Shown here: piece by piece, positions 28,517-38,811 of the stretch
How positions within the stretch are numbered: the stretch's first letter is position 1
Layout of the letters: each line of letters starts with the position of its first letter
NCBI RefSeq assembly: GCF_001189955.1
Contig: NZ_LFLT01000003.1
Coordinates: forward strand, 1 to 64,000
DNA length: 64,000 nucleotides
Reading direction: 5' to 3'
Origin: Herbaspirillum chlorophenolicum
Lineage (GTDB): Bacteria > Pseudomonadota > Gammaproteobacteria > Burkholderiales > Burkholderiaceae_D
Position numbers and translations under genes: made by a program
The notes under the pieces: generated by a model
The model's database searches: none
What the model was told of the DNA's origin: nothing
What the model saw: the letters and a program-made list of their open reading frames with translations, nothing else

Positions 28517-29137
28517 ATGACAAACACCATCTCGCGCCTGTGCGCTTCTTCCTCCCATTCCGGCAACCGCAGCAAGGCAGGCCTGCTCGCCGCCATGACC
28601 ACCGTCTGCGCCTTGAGCATGCCCCTGGCCGCACATGCCGACGACGACAAGTACAGCCTGTGGCAAAGCACCAAAGACCACATGTCCAATATCTGGGACA
28701 AGGGCGATGACGCAATCTACCTGTCCGGCGTGGCGCACCACGGGCGCGGCACTTACACCAAGGACAAGCTGGATGAACTCAACGAGCATGCCTGGGGCCT
28801 GGGCTATGGCAAGACCTTGCGCAACGAGAAAGGCAACGACGAATCGCTGTACGGTTTCGTGATCAAGGATTCCCATCGCCATCCGCAATACATGGCCGGC
28901 TATGCCTATGAATGGGTGTTCCCGGTAGCGCATACCGGACTGGAACTCGGCCTGGGCGGCACGGCCATGCTCATGAGCCGCCAGGACTACTTCGGCGGCG
29001 TCCCCTTCCCGGTCCCGCTGCCGCTGGCCTCCATCGGCACCAAGAAAGCCAAGGTGATGTTCGCCTACGTACCACGCTTGAGCAGCAACAAGAACAACGG
29101 CGATGTCTTGCTGATTTTCGGCCGCATCGAAATGTAA
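28517..29137 (+). CDS. pagP: Lipid A palmitoyltransferase PagP
   Basis: PagP is an outer-membrane beta barrel that moves palmitate from phospholipid to lipid A, raising resistance to cationic peptides. The 206-residue precursor has a long signal peptide (cleavage probably after AHA, residues 39-41). Catalytic residues align with E. coli: H75 in GVAHHGRGTY and D118-S119 in IKDSH, with the same 43-residue spacing. The barrel segments PLPLASIG and FAYVPRLSSNKNNG match. The start is ATG 28517; ribosome site is weak. A possible terminator (GGCGGAA / TTCCGCC) lies at 29224-29263. Confidence 0.92.
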   Translation: MTNTISRLCASSSHSGNRSKAGLLAAMTTVCALSMPLAAHADDDKYSLWQSTKDHMSNIWDKGDDAIYLSGVAHHGRGTYTKDKLDELNEHAWGLGYGKTLRNEKGNDESLYGFVIKDSHRHPQYMAGYAYEWVFPVAHTGLELGLGGTAMLMSRQDYFGGVPFPVPLPLASIGTKKAKVMFAYVPRLSSNKNNGDVLLIFGRIEM

Positions 29138-29340
29138 ATACGCGTACTGCCCAAAACATGAGCAAGACGTAAAAGATTGGCATTGCTGCGGAGTTTCCCC
29201 CGTCTGGCGGGCATCTGGACAACGGCGGAAAGGACTTGATTTTCAACAACTTCCGCCAGTTTTCTACCAAGAAACTCCGGCTCTTCCTCAAATCCAATCA
29301 GTCGGGTCAAATTCCCCCCTTGTTTCGCGCTTTCAGGGCG

Positions 29341-29368
29341 TTGCGAGGCGCACAAACAAGCCTATAAT
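29341..29368 (+). promoter_or_regulatory. Sigma-70 promoter of ptsN
   Basis: TTGCGA and a perfect TATAAT are separated by 16 bp and lie 42 bp upstream of ptsN. It implies a separate transcript for ptsN-hprK-rapZ. Confidence 0.65.
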
Positions 29369-29409
29369 CCTGCTCAAAGTACCACCTCTGTAGTAATTCT
29401 TTGAGCGTC

Positions 29410-29883
29410 ATGACTAATCTTGCAAAAATCCTGCCTCCAGAAAATGTCGTTCTGGACCTGGAAGTCTCCAGCAAAAAAAGAGCTTTCGAACAAGCCGGCC
29501 TGACATTCGAAAACAACTGCGGCATCGCCCGCTCTACCGTTTCCGAAAACCTGTTTGCTCGTGAGCGCCTCGGTTCAACCGGGCTTGGCCATGGCGTCGC
29601 CGTCCCGCACGGGCGTGTCAAGGGTCTCAAGGCCCCGTTGGCCTTGTTCATGCGGCTGGCCGATCCGATCCCGTTCGAATCCCCTGACGGCCAGCCGGTC
29701 AAGCTGCTGATCTTCCTTCTGATCCCGGACCACGTTACGCAACAGCATCTGGAAATCCTCTCCGAGATTGCAGAGATGTTTTCCGATGATGCCTTCCGCA
29801 ATGAACTGACGGCCGAACCCGACAGCGCTGCAGTGCATTCGCGCATCGTGACCTGGCAGCCTTCGCTGGAAAAAGCGGGCTGA
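29410..29883 (+). CDS. ptsN: Nitrogen-regulatory PTS enzyme IIA
   Basis: EIIA-Ntr accepts phosphate from NPr and controls potassium, nitrogen and envelope functions by protein contact. The 157-residue single domain has the phosphorylated H67 in [13 protein letters not shown] and typical [24 protein letters not shown]. It leads the ptsN-hprK-rapZ set. The usual upstream neighbours rpoN and hpf are absent here; pagP takes that place. ATG 29410 starts the conserved domain. Confidence 0.94.
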   Translation: MTNLAKILPPENVVLDLEVSSKKRAFEQAGLTFENNCGIARSTVSENLFARERLGSTGLGHGVAVPHGRVKGLKAPLALFMRLADPIPFESPDGQPVKLLIFLLIPDHVTQQHLEILSEIAEMFSDDAFRNELTAEPDSAAVHSRIVTWQPSLEKAG

Positions 29884-30082
29884 CCGCAGCCCTCTTGCCC
29901 CCTATCGCTCTCTGCGCAGCGGCGGTGGAAGCGCCGCCGCCGGGCAAGGAGCGGGCCGCCCCGGTTTCCGTATCCCGACAAATTCGGTACCCTGTATCAG
30001 TTGCCGCATCCGGCCTGCCTCATGGCGCGGACATGGCATTCACGCTTTCCTCGCCCACATTTGCCAGCAGAATCGGATCTAC

Positions 30083-31021
30083 ATGCCCACTTATTCCGCG
30101 TTGTCGATACAGCAGCTCTACGAAGAAAATCGTGAATCCCTGCAATTGGGCTGGTTCGCCGGCTTTCCCGGCGGCGAACGACTGATCTCCGGCGACGCCG
30201 TCTCGGCCGCCGACCAGGTGGGCCACCTGAATTTGATCCACCCCGGCCGCATCCAGGTATTCGGCCACCAGGAAATCGAGTATTACCAGCGCCTGTCCAA
30301 CACCTCGCGCGCCTACCAGACCGCGGAACTGGTGGCCGGCGAACCACCTGCGTTCATCATCGCGCAAGGCTTGTCGACGCCGCCCGACATCCTTGCGGTG
30401 TGTGATGAAAAGAACATCCCGCTGTTTTCCACGCCGTTGCCGGCGGCACAGGTGATCGACTATCTGCGCGTCTACCTGTCCAAGAAACTGGCGCAGCAGA
30501 TCACCATGCATGGCGTGTTCATGGACGTGCTGGGCGTGGGTGTGCTGATCACCGGCGAATCCGGCCTGGGCAAGAGTGAACTGGGTCTGGAACTGATTTC
30601 GCGCAGCCACGGCCTGGTGGCCGACGACGCGGTGGAGTTCGCGCGCATCGCGCCCAACATGATCGAGGGCCGCTGCCCGCCGCTGCTTCAAAACTTGCTG
30701 GAAGTGCGCGGCCTGGGCCTTCTGGACATCAAGGCCATCTTCGGCGAGACCGCAGTACGCCGCAAAATGCGCCTGAAACTGATCGTGCACCTGGTCCGCC
30801 GCAGCACGCTGGAAGAGAATTACGAGCGCCTGCCGCTGGACGCGCAATACGAGGAAGTGCTGGGCTTGCCGATCCGCAAGGTGGTGATCCCTGTTGCGGC
30901 CGGCCGCAACATCGCGGTGCTGCTGGAAGCGGCCGTGCGCAATACCATCCTGCAGTTGCGCGGCATCGATACGCTCAAGGAATTCATCGAGCGCCAGCGA
31001 CGTGCCATGAACGGCGAGTGA
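30083..31021 (+). CDS. hprK: HPr kinase/phosphorylase
   Basis: HprK phosphorylates and dephosphorylates a serine of HPr-like proteins; in proteobacteria it is tied to the PTS-Ntr branch. The 312-residue protein has the N-terminal HprK domain, H143 in [10 protein letters not shown], Walker A GESGLGKS at 158-165, and the signature [15 protein letters not shown]. It is 199 bp after ptsN; that gap contains only a GC-rich repeat and no gene. Confidence 0.95.
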   Translation: MPTYSALSIQQLYEENRESLQLGWFAGFPGGERLISGDAVSAADQVGHLNLIHPGRIQVFGHQEIEYYQRLSNTSRAYQTAELVAGEPPAFIIAQGLSTPPDILAVCDEKNIPLFSTPLPAAQVIDYLRVYLSKKLAQQITMHGVFMDVLGVGVLITGESGLGKSELGLELISRSHGLVADDAVEFARIAPNMIEGRCPPLLQNLLEVRGLGLLDIKAIFGETAVRRKMRLKLIVHLVRRSTLEENYERLPLDAQYEEVLGLPIRKVVIPVAAGRNIAVLLEAAVRNTILQLRGIDTLKEFIERQRRAMNGE

Positions 31022-31078
31022 TTTTCCTATCGCGCCGGCGGCGCGACTGACCAACCCGCATGCGTTATCATTGACGGC

Positions 31079-31942
31079 ATGAGAATCGTTCTGATCACCG
31101 GCATCTCCGGCTCCGGCAAATCAGTGGCACTGCATGTGCTCGAGGATGCCGGCTATTTCTGCGTCGACAACCTGCCTCCCGCACTGCTGTGCGACCTGGT
31201 CGATACCCGCATCCGGGAGGGCGCCAGCATGCTGGCGGTGGCTACCGACGCCCGCAGCGCCGATTCGCTGGCGACGCTGCGCACCGATATCGACAAACTC
31301 AAGGCTGACGGCCATGACGTCAAGGTCTTCTTCCTGACCGCCTCCAACGAGACGCTGATCACCCGCTTCTCCGAAACCCGCCGCAGCCATCCGCTGTCGC
31401 ATCGCCTGCTGCCCGGCCGCAACCCGGCCGACCGCCTGACGCTGACCGAATGCATCGATATCGAGCGCGAGATGCTGAGCGAGATGCAGGAAATCGCGCA
31501 CGTAATCGATACTTCGCAATTGAGTTCGAACAAGCTGCGCCGCTGGATCAAGGGCCTGGTGGATATCGAACGCTCGCCGCTGACCATCCTGTTCGAATCC
31601 TTCGCCTTCAAGCATGGGTTGCCGCTGGACGCCGACCTGGTGTTCGACGTGCGCATGCTGCCCAATCCGCACTACGATGCGGCGCTGCGTCCGCTGACCG
31701 GGCGCGACGATCCCGTGATCGAGTTCCTCTCGGGGTATCAGGAAGTGAGCGATATGTTCAACGACATCCGCGGTTTCGTGGAGAAATGGCTGCCGTCCTT
31801 CAAAGACGATAACCGGAGCTACCTCACCATCGCCATCGGCTGCACCGGCGGCCAGCACCGTTCGGTCTACATCGCCGAGCAGCTGGCACGGCACTTCCGC
31901 GCGACCGAACAGGTCGTATGCCGGCATCGCCAGCTGGATTGA
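31079..31942 (+). CDS. rapZ: RNase adapter protein RapZ
   Basis: RapZ binds nucleotides and, in enterobacteria, directs RNase E to the GlmZ sRNA. The 287-residue protein carries Walker A GISGSGKS at 8-15 and conserved [13 protein letters not shown]-like [15 protein letters not shown]. It also has [12 protein letters not shown] and the C-terminal [15 protein letters not shown]. It lies 57 bp after hprK. Whether it regulates glmS in this organism is unknown. Confidence 0.95.
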   Translation: MRIVLITGISGSGKSVALHVLEDAGYFCVDNLPPALLCDLVDTRIREGASMLAVATDARSADSLATLRTDIDKLKADGHDVKVFFLTASNETLITRFSETRRSHPLSHRLLPGRNPADRLTLTECIDIEREMLSEMQEIAHVIDTSQLSSNKLRRWIKGLVDIERSPLTILFESFAFKHGLPLDADLVFDVRMLPNPHYDAALRPLTGRDDPVIEFLSGYQEVSDMFNDIRGFVEKWLPSFKDDNRSYLTIAIGCTGGQHRSVYIAEQLARHFRATEQVVCRHRQLD

Positions 31943-31957
31943 TCCGGCCTGCGCGGC

Positions 31958-33094
31958 CTACACGGCAGCCAGCAAATCGTCGCTGCGCAATACCCCCAGC
32001 AGCAACTTCTTCACCGGCGCCGGCAATGGCGCATCGGCCAGCTTTTCCACCGGATACCAGACCAGCGCATGTTGCGCGATGCGCGGCGAACGGCTTTTCA
32101 GCGCGACCTGGAAAGGCGCGATGTGCAGCTTGAAGTGCGTGAAGACGTGCGAGAACGGCTGCAGCTTGCGACAAGCGTCGAGCACGCCATAAGGGGCGAC
32201 CAGCGTCTGCACCGCATGCTCGAACTGCCCGGCATTGCCCACTGCGATTTCCGGCAGCGACAACAGGCCTCCCCAGATGCCGCTGTCGGGGCGCTGTTCC
32301 AGCAGCACATCGCCGCCATGCGCCACCACCAGCATCACGGTTTCCTTTTCCGGCACTGCCTTCTTCGGCTTGCTGACCGGCAGCTCCCCCACGCGATCCT
32401 GTGCCAGCGCAACGCAGCGGCCGGCCAGCGGGCATTTCTTGCACGAAGGCGTTCCGCGCACGCATAGCGTGGCGCCGAGATCCATCAAGCCTTGCGTATA
32501 GGCCTCGATCCCTTCGTCCGGCAGCAGCGCCACCGCGCGCAGCCACAGCCTGTCTTCGATCGGCTTGGCGCCGGGGTAACCATCGATGCCGAACACGCGC
32601 GCAAACACGCGCTTGACGTTGCCGTCCAGGATGGCGGCGCGCCGGCCGTAGGAGAATGCCGCGATGGCTGCCGCGGTGGAACGGCCGATGCCGGGCAGAT
32701 CGGCCAGCAAGTCAGGATCGTCGGGGAAGCGTCCGCCATATTCATTGACCACACGTTGCGCGCATTTGTGCAGGTTACGCGCACGGGTGTAATAACCGAG
32801 GCCGCTCCACAGCGCCATTACGTCTTCGGAGGGCGCGGCGGCCAGGCTGAACACATCCGGGCAGCGCTCCAGAAAACGCTGGTAATAGGGGATGACTGCG
32901 GCCACCTGGGTCTGCTGCAGCATGATCTCCGACAGCCACACGCGATAGGCGTCGCGCGTGTTCTGCCACGGCAGCTTGTGGCGGCCATGCTGCTTTTGCC
33001 AGGCGATCACCGTCGCCGAAAACGACGGGTCCTCATAGCACTCGCCATCGGCCGGCGCACTCTTGCGCCGCGGCTTGTCGACCAGGCCCTTCAT
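31958..33094 (-). CDS. mutY: Adenine DNA glycosylase MutY
   Basis: MutY removes adenine paired with 8-oxoguanine. The 378-residue protein has catalytic E56 ([10 protein letters not shown]) and D157 ([10 protein letters not shown]), 101 residues apart as in E. coli. The helix-hairpin-helix is [12 protein letters not shown], and the 4Fe-4S loop is C211-x6-C218-x2-C221-x5-C227. A C-terminal NUDIX-like domain recognises 8-oxoG ([12 protein letters not shown]). The ATG overlaps the mutM stop as ATGA, so the two repair enzymes are translationally coupled. Confidence 0.96.
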   Translation of the reverse strand: MKGLVDKPRRKSAPADGECYEDPSFSATVIAWQKQHGRHKLPWQNTRDAYRVWLSEIMLQQTQVAAVIPYYQRFLERCPDVFSLAAAPSEDVMALWSGLGYYTRARNLHKCAQRVVNEYGGRFPDDPDLLADLPGIGRSTAAAIAAFSYGRRAAILDGNVKRVFARVFGIDGYPGAKPIEDRLWLRAVALLPDEGIEAYTQGLMDLGATLCVRGTPSCKKCPLAGRCVALAQDRVGELPVSKPKKAVPEKETVMLVVAHGGDVLLEQRPDSGIWGGLLSLPEIAVGNAGQFEHAVQTLVAPYGVLDACRKLQPFSHVFTHFKLHIAPFQVALKSRSPRIAQHALVWYPVEKLADAPLPAPVKKLLLGVLRSDDLLAAV

Positions 33095-33912
33095 TTCTGG
33101 CAGCTCACGCAGTAAAAGGTGGAGCGCTGGCCCTGCTTGATCTGGCGGATCGGCGTGGCGCACACGCGGCACTCCTGGCCCGTACGGTTATAGACGAAGT
33201 AGCTTTGCTGGAAGTAACCGGACTGGCCGTTGACGGCGATGAAGTCGCGCAGCGTGCTGCCGCCTTGTTCGATGGCCGCCGCCAGCGTCTCGCGGATGGC
33301 ATCGACCAGGCGCTCGTAACGCGCCAGGCTGATCTTGTATGCCGGGGTCTTAGGGTTGATGCGTGCCTTGAACAGGCTTTCGGATGCGTAGATATTACCC
33401 ACGCCAACCACGATGTCGCCGGCCAGCAGCACTTGCTTGATCGGCGCAGAACGCGCGCGCGTCTGGCGGAACAGCTCGCGCGCCGAAAACGTGTCTTCCA
33501 GCGGCTCCAGGCCGAGGCTGCGCAGCAGCATGTGTTCTTCAACGGCGCCGTCTGCCTTGTCATGCCAGAGGATCGCACCAAATCGCCGCGGGTCTGTCAT
33601 ACGCATCACCTGGCCGCCGACCAGCAGGTCGAAGTGGTCGTGCTTCTGCGGGGCGATACCGGGCGGCAAAATGCGCAGGTGGCCGGACATCCCCAGATGC
33701 ACGATCAACGTGCCATGCTCGAAGTTGATCAGCAGGTATTTGCCGCGGCGGCCGGTGCCAAGCACCTTGCGCCCGGCCAGCAGCGCGTCCAGCCCGGCCG
33801 GGAAAGGCCAGCGCAACCCGGTATGGCGGGTAACGACGCCGGTAACAGTCTTCCCCTCTAAATAAGGAGCGACCCCGCGTCGGGTGACTTCAACTTCTGG
33901 CAATTCTGGCAT
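33091..33912 (-). CDS. mutM: Formamidopyrimidine-DNA glycosylase MutM (Fpg)
   Basis: MutM excises 8-oxoguanine opposite cytosine and cleaves the strand. The 273-residue protein begins MPELPEVE, giving the N-terminal proline nucleophile and glutamate after Met removal. The conserved lysine is in GRRGKYLLI near residue 58, the helix-two-turn-helix region includes [12 protein letters not shown], and the zinc finger is C-x2-C-x16-C-x2-C at the extreme C-terminus. The ATG at 33912 fits the fixed N-terminus; longer starts are not credible. Confidence 0.97.
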   Translation of the reverse strand: MPELPEVEVTRRGVAPYLEGKTVTGVVTRHTGLRWPFPAGLDALLAGRKVLGTGRRGKYLLINFEHGTLIVHLGMSGHLRILPPGIAPQKHDHFDLLVGGQVMRMTDPRRFGAILWHDKADGAVEEHMLLRSLGLEPLEDTFSARELFRQTRARSAPIKQVLLAGDIVVGVGNIYASESLFKARINPKTPAYKISLARYERLVDAIRETLAAAIEQGGSTLRDFIAVNGQSGYFQQSYFVYNRTGQECRVCATPIRQIKQGQRSTFYCVSCQK

Positions 33913-34092
33913 CTGGCTACGTCGGTGAGGCTGCGGATAGGAAGCTGCATATGATAATCCAGATGCTGAAAACAAGGCCGCTGCTGCTGCCATACCGGCG
34001 ACGGAGCATGCAAGGATGCATTACACTCTGCTTACAGCAAACCCTTTGCTGTTGGGCGTAAAATCGAAACCTCCCGAATTCAGGATGCAACC

Positions 34093-35901
34093 TTGAAAAA
34101 AACTCTCGCCCTCCTCACCAGTTCCCTGCTGCTGACTGCATGCGCAAGCTTCCAGCAGTCCGGCGACAAGGCGAACGCCGAAGCGGCACAAGACAAAAAA
34201 GCCGTACTCGCGAAATCCGCGGCGGCCAACCGCAAGAAAGCGCCCAAGGCGCGCGCCCAGCAGCAGGAAGACTCGCTGCCGGCGGTCGAACTGAGCGAAG
34301 ACATCCTCTACAAGGTTTTGACGGCCGAGATCGCTTTCCAGCGCGGCCAATGGCAATCGGCCTACGTGACCATCCTGGCCGCTGCCCAGCAGACGCGCGA
34401 TCCGCGCCTGGCCAAGCGCGCGGCCGAGATCGCCGTCGCGGCCCGCCAGCCCAGCGAAGCGCTGGTGGCAGTGCGCCTGTGGACCGAACTGGCGCCGCAT
34501 TCGGATGAAGCGCTGCAAAATTACCTCGGCCTGATCATGCTCTCCGACAGCGTCGACGAGATCGAACCGTTGCTGACCCAGCGCCTGGCCGATGCCGCCC
34601 CGCAGGCACGCGGCCCGATGATCCTGCAAATCCAGCGCCTGCTGGCGCGCGCCAAGGACAAACGGGCCAGCTTCGCCATCCTGCAAAAAGTGACGCAACC
34701 CTATGGCGACCTGCTGGAAACCCATCTGGCACTGGCGCAAGGGGCCTTCAATGTGGGCGACGCCACCTATGCGCAACGCGAAGCGCGCGCGGCGCTGAAG
34801 ATCAAACCCGACTCGGAACTGGCGGTCCTGACCGCGGCGCAAGTAGCTTCCGATACCAACGAGGCCACCAAGCTGGTGTCCGACTTCCTGCGCAAATACC
34901 CGAATTCGCGCGAAGTGCGCGTAGCCTATGCCCGCAGCCTTGTGGAGCAGAAGAACTACAAGGATGCCCGCACGCAATTCGAGGCGCTGCTCAAGGAAGA
35001 CGGCGATGACCCGACCACGCTGTTCGCGCTGGGCGTACTGTCGGCCCAGACCGACCAGTTGAAGGACGCGGAAAATTACCTGAAGCGCTACCTGCAGGTG
35101 CTGGCTGCCCAGCCTGAAGACGACCGCGATCCCAGCCAGGCCATCCTGCTGCTCTCGCGCATCGCCGAAGAACGCAACGACCTCGACGGCGCATTGCGCT
35201 ATCTGGACCAGGCCGAGCCCGGCACCGACGGCTACATCAACATCCAGGTGCGCCGCGCCCAGTTGCTGATGCGCAAGAACGACATCGATGGCGCCCGCAA
35301 GGCGCTGGAAGCGGCACAGTCCGAGTCGACTACCGATGCCGAGCAACTGCAACTGATCCAGGCCGAATCGCTGCTGCTGCGCGATGCCAACCGTAACCAG
35401 GAAGCGGCCGACGTGCTCAAGGGCGGCCTGGAGCACTTCCCCAACAACACCGACCTGCTGTACGACTACGCGATGGTGTGCGAGAAGCTGGGCAACTACA
35501 AGGAAATGGAAAGCTCGCTGCGCCGGGTGATGAAACTGGCGCCCGGCAACCAGCACGCCTACAACGCGCTGGGCTATTCGCTGGCAGACCGCAACATCCG
35601 CCTGCCGGAAGCGCTGGAACTGATCCAGAAGGCTGCCGACATGGCGCCGCAGGATGCCTTCATCGCCGATAGCCTTGGCTGGATCCAGTTCCGCATGGGC
35701 CGCCTGGAGCAAGCCGAAACCCAGATGCGCCTGGCCTATTCGCTGCGCCCCGATCCGGAAATCGGCGTGCACCTGGGTGAAGTGCTGTGGACGCGCGGCA
35801 AGCAGGACGAGGCCAAGCAGGTCTGGCGTGAAGTGCAGGCCAAGGATCCCGACAACGATGTCCTGAAAAGCACGCTGGCGCGGCTGAACGTCAAGCCATG
35901 A
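34093..35901 (+). CDS. Tetratricopeptide-repeat lipoprotein
   Basis: The 602-residue product starts MKKTLALLTSSLLLTAC, a lipoprotein signal with the lipidated cysteine at residue 17. The remainder is a run of TPR-like helices (clear ones near residues 270-330 and 480-590, for example HAYNALGYSLADRNIRLPEALELIQKA-type units). It lies upstream of lolB, a constant betaproteobacterial order. It is probably an outer-membrane scaffold, but its role is not known. The start is a TTG at 34093 with AGGA 7 bp upstream; no ATG fits the signal peptide. Its stop overlaps the lolB ATG. Confidence 0.9.
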   Translation: MKKTLALLTSSLLLTACASFQQSGDKANAEAAQDKKAVLAKSAAANRKKAPKARAQQQEDSLPAVELSEDILYKVLTAEIAFQRGQWQSAYVTILAAAQQTRDPRLAKRAAEIAVAARQPSEALVAVRLWTELAPHSDEALQNYLGLIMLSDSVDEIEPLLTQRLADAAPQARGPMILQIQRLLARAKDKRASFAILQKVTQPYGDLLETHLALAQGAFNVGDATYAQREARAALKIKPDSELAVLTAAQVASDTNEATKLVSDFLRKYPNSREVRVAYARSLVEQKNYKDARTQFEALLKEDGDDPTTLFALGVLSAQTDQLKDAENYLKRYLQVLAAQPEDDRDPSQAILLLSRIAEERNDLDGALRYLDQAEPGTDGYINIQVRRAQLLMRKNDIDGARKALEAAQSESTTDAEQLQLIQAESLLLRDANRNQEAADVLKGGLEHFPNNTDLLYDYAMVCEKLGNYKEMESSLRRVMKLAPGNQHAYNALGYSLADRNIRLPEALELIQKAADMAPQDAFIADSLGWIQFRMGRLEQAETQMRLAYSLRPDPEIGVHLGEVLWTRGKQDEAKQVWREVQAKDPDNDVLKSTLARLNVKP

Positions 35902-36554
35902 TGGCAACTCCGGGCATGTTCGCAGGCCGTTTCGGCCTGTGCCGCGCCGCCGCGCTGGGCGCGGCTTCGGTTGCACTCCTGCTGGGCGGCTGTGCCGGAA
36001 TGTCCGCGCAGCAGGCATCCACCCCCACAGCGGCAGCACCGGCCTATCAGGAAAACATCGATATCAGCGGCCGTATCTCGGTGCAATACGAACAAGGCAA
36101 CAGCCCGCAGTCGCTGCACGGCAGCTTCATCTGGTCGCAAACGGCAACGGAAACCGATCTGGAACTGCTCTCGCCGCTGGGCCAGACCGTGGCTACCATC
36201 AGCGTCAGGCCGGGCATCGCCACGCTGGTGCAGTCGGGCAGGTCGCCGCAAGTGGCGCCCGATGTCGATGAGTTGGCGGCCCAATCGCTGGGCTGGCCTC
36301 TGCCGGTCTCGGGCATGCGCCAGTGGCTGCAGGGCAATGGCACCGACAGCGCCGGAAAGCCGTTCCAGGCCAAACCGGGCCAAGATTACGCCAGCTTTTC
36401 CACCAAAGATGGCTGGCGCGTGGCCTATGCCAACTGGCAAAGCGATCCGGATAGCGGCCAAACCCGGCCCAAGCGCATTGACCTGACCCGGGATACCGAA
36501 CAAGCCGGTAAGGTGTCGATCCGCATTGCTGTTGATAGCTGGAAAAAAACCTGA
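35898..36554 (+). CDS. lolB: Outer-membrane lipoprotein receptor LolB
   Basis: LolB takes lipoproteins from LolA and inserts them in the outer membrane. The 218-residue product has a lipobox LLGGC (C32), then the half-barrel LolB fold: ISGRISVQYEQG, GSFIWSQTATETDLELLSPLGQTVATI and PKRIDLTR. The ATG overlaps the TPR gene stop (ATGA). ispE follows, a conserved order. Confidence 0.93.
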   Translation: MMATPGMFAGRFGLCRAAALGAASVALLLGGCAGMSAQQASTPTAAAPAYQENIDISGRISVQYEQGNSPQSLHGSFIWSQTATETDLELLSPLGQTVATISVRPGIATLVQSGRSPQVAPDVDELAAQSLGWPLPVSGMRQWLQGNGTDSAGKPFQAKPGQDYASFSTKDGWRVAYANWQSDPDSGQTRPKRIDLTRDTEQAGKVSIRIAVDSWKKT

Positions 36555-36584
36555 GGCCTCGTGCCTGATGCATCAAGCCTTACC

Positions 36585-37454
36585 ATGACCGTCACCCTGA
36601 ACGCCTGCCCGGCGCCCGCCAAGCTCAACCTGTTCCTGCATGTCACCGGCCGGCGCGCCGATGGCTATCACCTGTTGCAATCGGCATTCCAATTGATCGA
36701 CCGCTGCGACAGCCTGGATTTCTCCGTGCGCGAAGACGGCCGGATCGTGCGCACCAACGACATTCCCAGGGTACCGCCCGAATCCGATCTTGTGGTGCGC
36801 GCGGCGCACCTGCTGCGCGAAACCGCCGGTCGGCCGGATTTGGGCGCCTCGATTACCGTGGAAAAGCGGCTGCCCATGGGCGGCGGCCTGGGCGGCGGGT
36901 CTTCCGACGCCGCTACGACCCTGCTGGCCCTGAATCATCTGTGGAAAACCGGCTTCAAACGCCAGGAATTGATGGATATCGGCCTGAAACTGGGCGCTGA
37001 CGTCCCGTTTTTCCTGTTTGGCCGCAATGCCTTCGCCGAAGGGGTCGGCGAGACGCTTTCGCCACTGGAAACCGCCAACTGCTGGTATGTGGTGATCGAA
37101 CCGGGCGTTTCAGTGCCAACCGCGATAATTTTTTCGTCTTCGGAATTGACACGGGATACAAAAGTCGTCAGAATAACGGACTTTCCTGATGCGACGAATC
37201 AAATCGCTTCGAACTTCGGGAGAAACGATCTGGAAATAGTGGCAACCCGGCATTTCCCGCAAATTGCAGAAGCCATCGATTGGCTCGGCAAGTTCGGAAA
37301 AGCCAGAATGACCGGATCCGGCGCCTGCGTGTTTTGTGCATTCGATCACGAACAACAGGCAGACGAAGTGCTGAAACAATTGCCTTCGCGCTGGAACGGC
37401 TGGAAAGCCAAAGCGATGCAGGAACATCCTCTCGCCCATTTATTGCCGTCGTAA
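36585..37454 (+). CDS. ispE: 4-diphosphocytidyl-2-C-methyl-D-erythritol kinase
   Basis: IspE phosphorylates CDP-ME in the MEP isoprenoid pathway. The GHMP kinase has PAPAKLNLFLHVTGRRADGYH at the N-terminus (K13), the ATP loop LPMGGGLGGGSSDAA near residue 97-110, GADVPFFLFG, and the C-terminal MTGSGACVFCAF. The ATG at 36585 fits the family; a GTG at 36561 with GAGG upstream would add eight residues and is an equal alternative. Codon use drifts to AT-richer in the last third (37120-37400). Confidence 0.93.
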   Translation: MTVTLNACPAPAKLNLFLHVTGRRADGYHLLQSAFQLIDRCDSLDFSVREDGRIVRTNDIPRVPPESDLVVRAAHLLRETAGRPDLGASITVEKRLPMGGGLGGGSSDAATTLLALNHLWKTGFKRQELMDIGLKLGADVPFFLFGRNAFAEGVGETLSPLETANCWYVVIEPGVSVPTAIIFSSSELTRDTKVVRITDFPDATNQIASNFGRNDLEIVATRHFPQIAEAIDWLGKFGKARMTGSGACVFCAFDHEQQADEVLKQLPSRWNGWKAKAMQEHPLAHLLPS

Positions 37455-37531
37455 AAAGAATTGGTTTGACGAAAAATCCGCGCCGCGTGTATTAAGGCTG
37501 GCGCGATGAAGCGGCAAACAGCAGATTGTGT

Positions 37532-37608
37532 AGGGGAATCGCCAAGCTGGTTAAGGCACCGGATTTTGATTCCGGCATTCCAAGGTTCGAATCCTTGTTC
37601 CCCTGCCA
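37532..37608 (+). tRNA. tRNA-Gln (anticodon TTG)
   Basis: A 77-nt cloverleaf: acceptor AGGGGAA / TTCCCCT, anticodon stem CCGGA / TCCGG with loop TTTTGAT (anticodon TTG), T arm CAAGG-TTCGAAT-CCTTG, and encoded CCA. It lies between ispE and prs, the usual position in this group. Confidence 0.97.
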
Positions 37609-37731
37609 TTTAATTCAGGACCGGTCTTTGACTCAGCGTCCAGTCAGAAAAATAAGCCGTCAATGTGAGACCGACCAGTCAAGCATTGTCGGCTTTTCGA
37701 CTTTTTAACGATTGCATTCAGGGATACCCAT

Positions 37732-38682
37732 ATGGCAATTGAGAACCTGATGGTTTTTACCGGCAACGCCAACCCGGAGCTGGCGCGCGGCGTCGCTGAC
37801 AAACTTGGTATCCCGCTGGGCAAGGCCAACGTCTCCAAGTTCTCGGATGGCGAAGTCATGGTCGAGATCAATGAAAACGTTCGCGGCAAGGACGTTTTCG
37901 TGCTGCAGTCCACCTGCGCGCCGACCAATGACAACCTGATGGAAATCATGATCATGGTCGATGCCTTGAAGCGCGCATCGGCCGGCCGCATTACCGCCGC
38001 CATCCCCTATTTCGGCTATGCCCGCCAGGATCGCCGCCCGCGTTCGGCGCGTGTCGCGATTTCGGCCAAGGTCGTTGCCAACATGCTGCAGGAAGCCGGC
38101 GTCGAGCGCGTCCTGATCATGGATCTGCACGCAGACCAGATCCAGGGCTTCTTCGACATCCCGGTGGACAACATCTACGCTTCGCCGATTCTCCTGAGCG
38201 ACCTGGTCGCCAAGAGCTATGACGACCTGCTGGTGGTCTCGCCCGACGTGGGCGGCGTGGTGCGCGCCCGTGCGCTGGCCAAGCGCCTGGGCTGCGACCT
38301 GGCGATCATCGACAAGCGCCGTCCGAAGGCCAACGTGTCGGAAGTGATGAACATCATCGGTGAAGTCGAAGGCCGCAACTGCGTGATCATGGATGACATG
38401 GTCGACACCGCCGGCACCCTGACCAAGGCTGCCGAAGTGCTCAAGGAACGTGGCGCCAAGAAGGTAGTTGCTTATTGTACGCACCCGGTGCTGTCGGGCC
38501 CTGCCATCGACCGCATCAGCAATTCGCCGCTGGACGAGCTGGTTGTGACCGACACCATTCCGCTGTCGCCCGCTGCCCGCGCCTGCCCGAAGATCCGCCA
38601 ACTGACCTGCGCGGACCTGCTGGCAGAAACCTTCAAGCGTATTACGAAGGGCGACTCGGTGATGTCGCTGTTCGCGGAATAA
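37732..38682 (+). CDS. prs: Ribose-phosphate pyrophosphokinase
   Basis: Prs makes PRPP from ribose 5-phosphate and ATP; PRPP feeds purine, pyrimidine, histidine and tryptophan synthesis. The 316-residue protein has the N-terminal [26 protein letters not shown], the catalytic flexible loop [17 protein letters not shown], and the PRPP-binding [19 protein letters not shown] precedes the ATG. A perfect terminator follows, so rplY has its own promoter or depends on read-through. Confidence 0.97.
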   Translation: MAIENLMVFTGNANPELARGVADKLGIPLGKANVSKFSDGEVMVEINENVRGKDVFVLQSTCAPTNDNLMEIMIMVDALKRASAGRITAAIPYFGYARQDRRPRSARVAISAKVVANMLQEAGVERVLIMDLHADQIQGFFDIPVDNIYASPILLSDLVAKSYDDLLVVSPDVGGVVRARALAKRLGCDLAIIDKRRPKANVSEVMNIIGEVEGRNCVIMDDMVDTAGTLTKAAEVLKERGAKKVVAYCTHPVLSGPAIDRISNSPLDELVVTDTIPLSPAARACPKIRQLTCADLLAETFKRITKGDSVMSLFAE

Positions 38683-38695
38683 GAAACAGGATTCG

Positions 38696-38724
38696 CCTCG
38701 CTGCAGCAATGCAGCGAGGTTTTT
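38696..38724 (+). terminator. Terminator of prs
   Basis: CCTCGCTGCA / TGCAGCGAGG is a perfect 10-bp stem with a GCAA tetraloop and TTTTT tail. Confidence 0.93.
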
Positions 38725-38811
38725 CATATTCCCTGGTCGCGGGGAATATTTTCAACGCAAGGCATCCGTCGTCAATTCAACGACGCGCTTTGCCAACATT
38801 GGAGCTTTATC

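Noticed and set aside
29884-30082. Gene in the ptsN-hprK gap
   Set aside because: Only a GC-rich near-repeat (GGCGG/CCGCC) is visible, with no start site or coding pattern.
34021-36039. 672-codon frame opposite the TPR lipoprotein
   Set aside because: Shadow of the TPR gene; no start site or domain.
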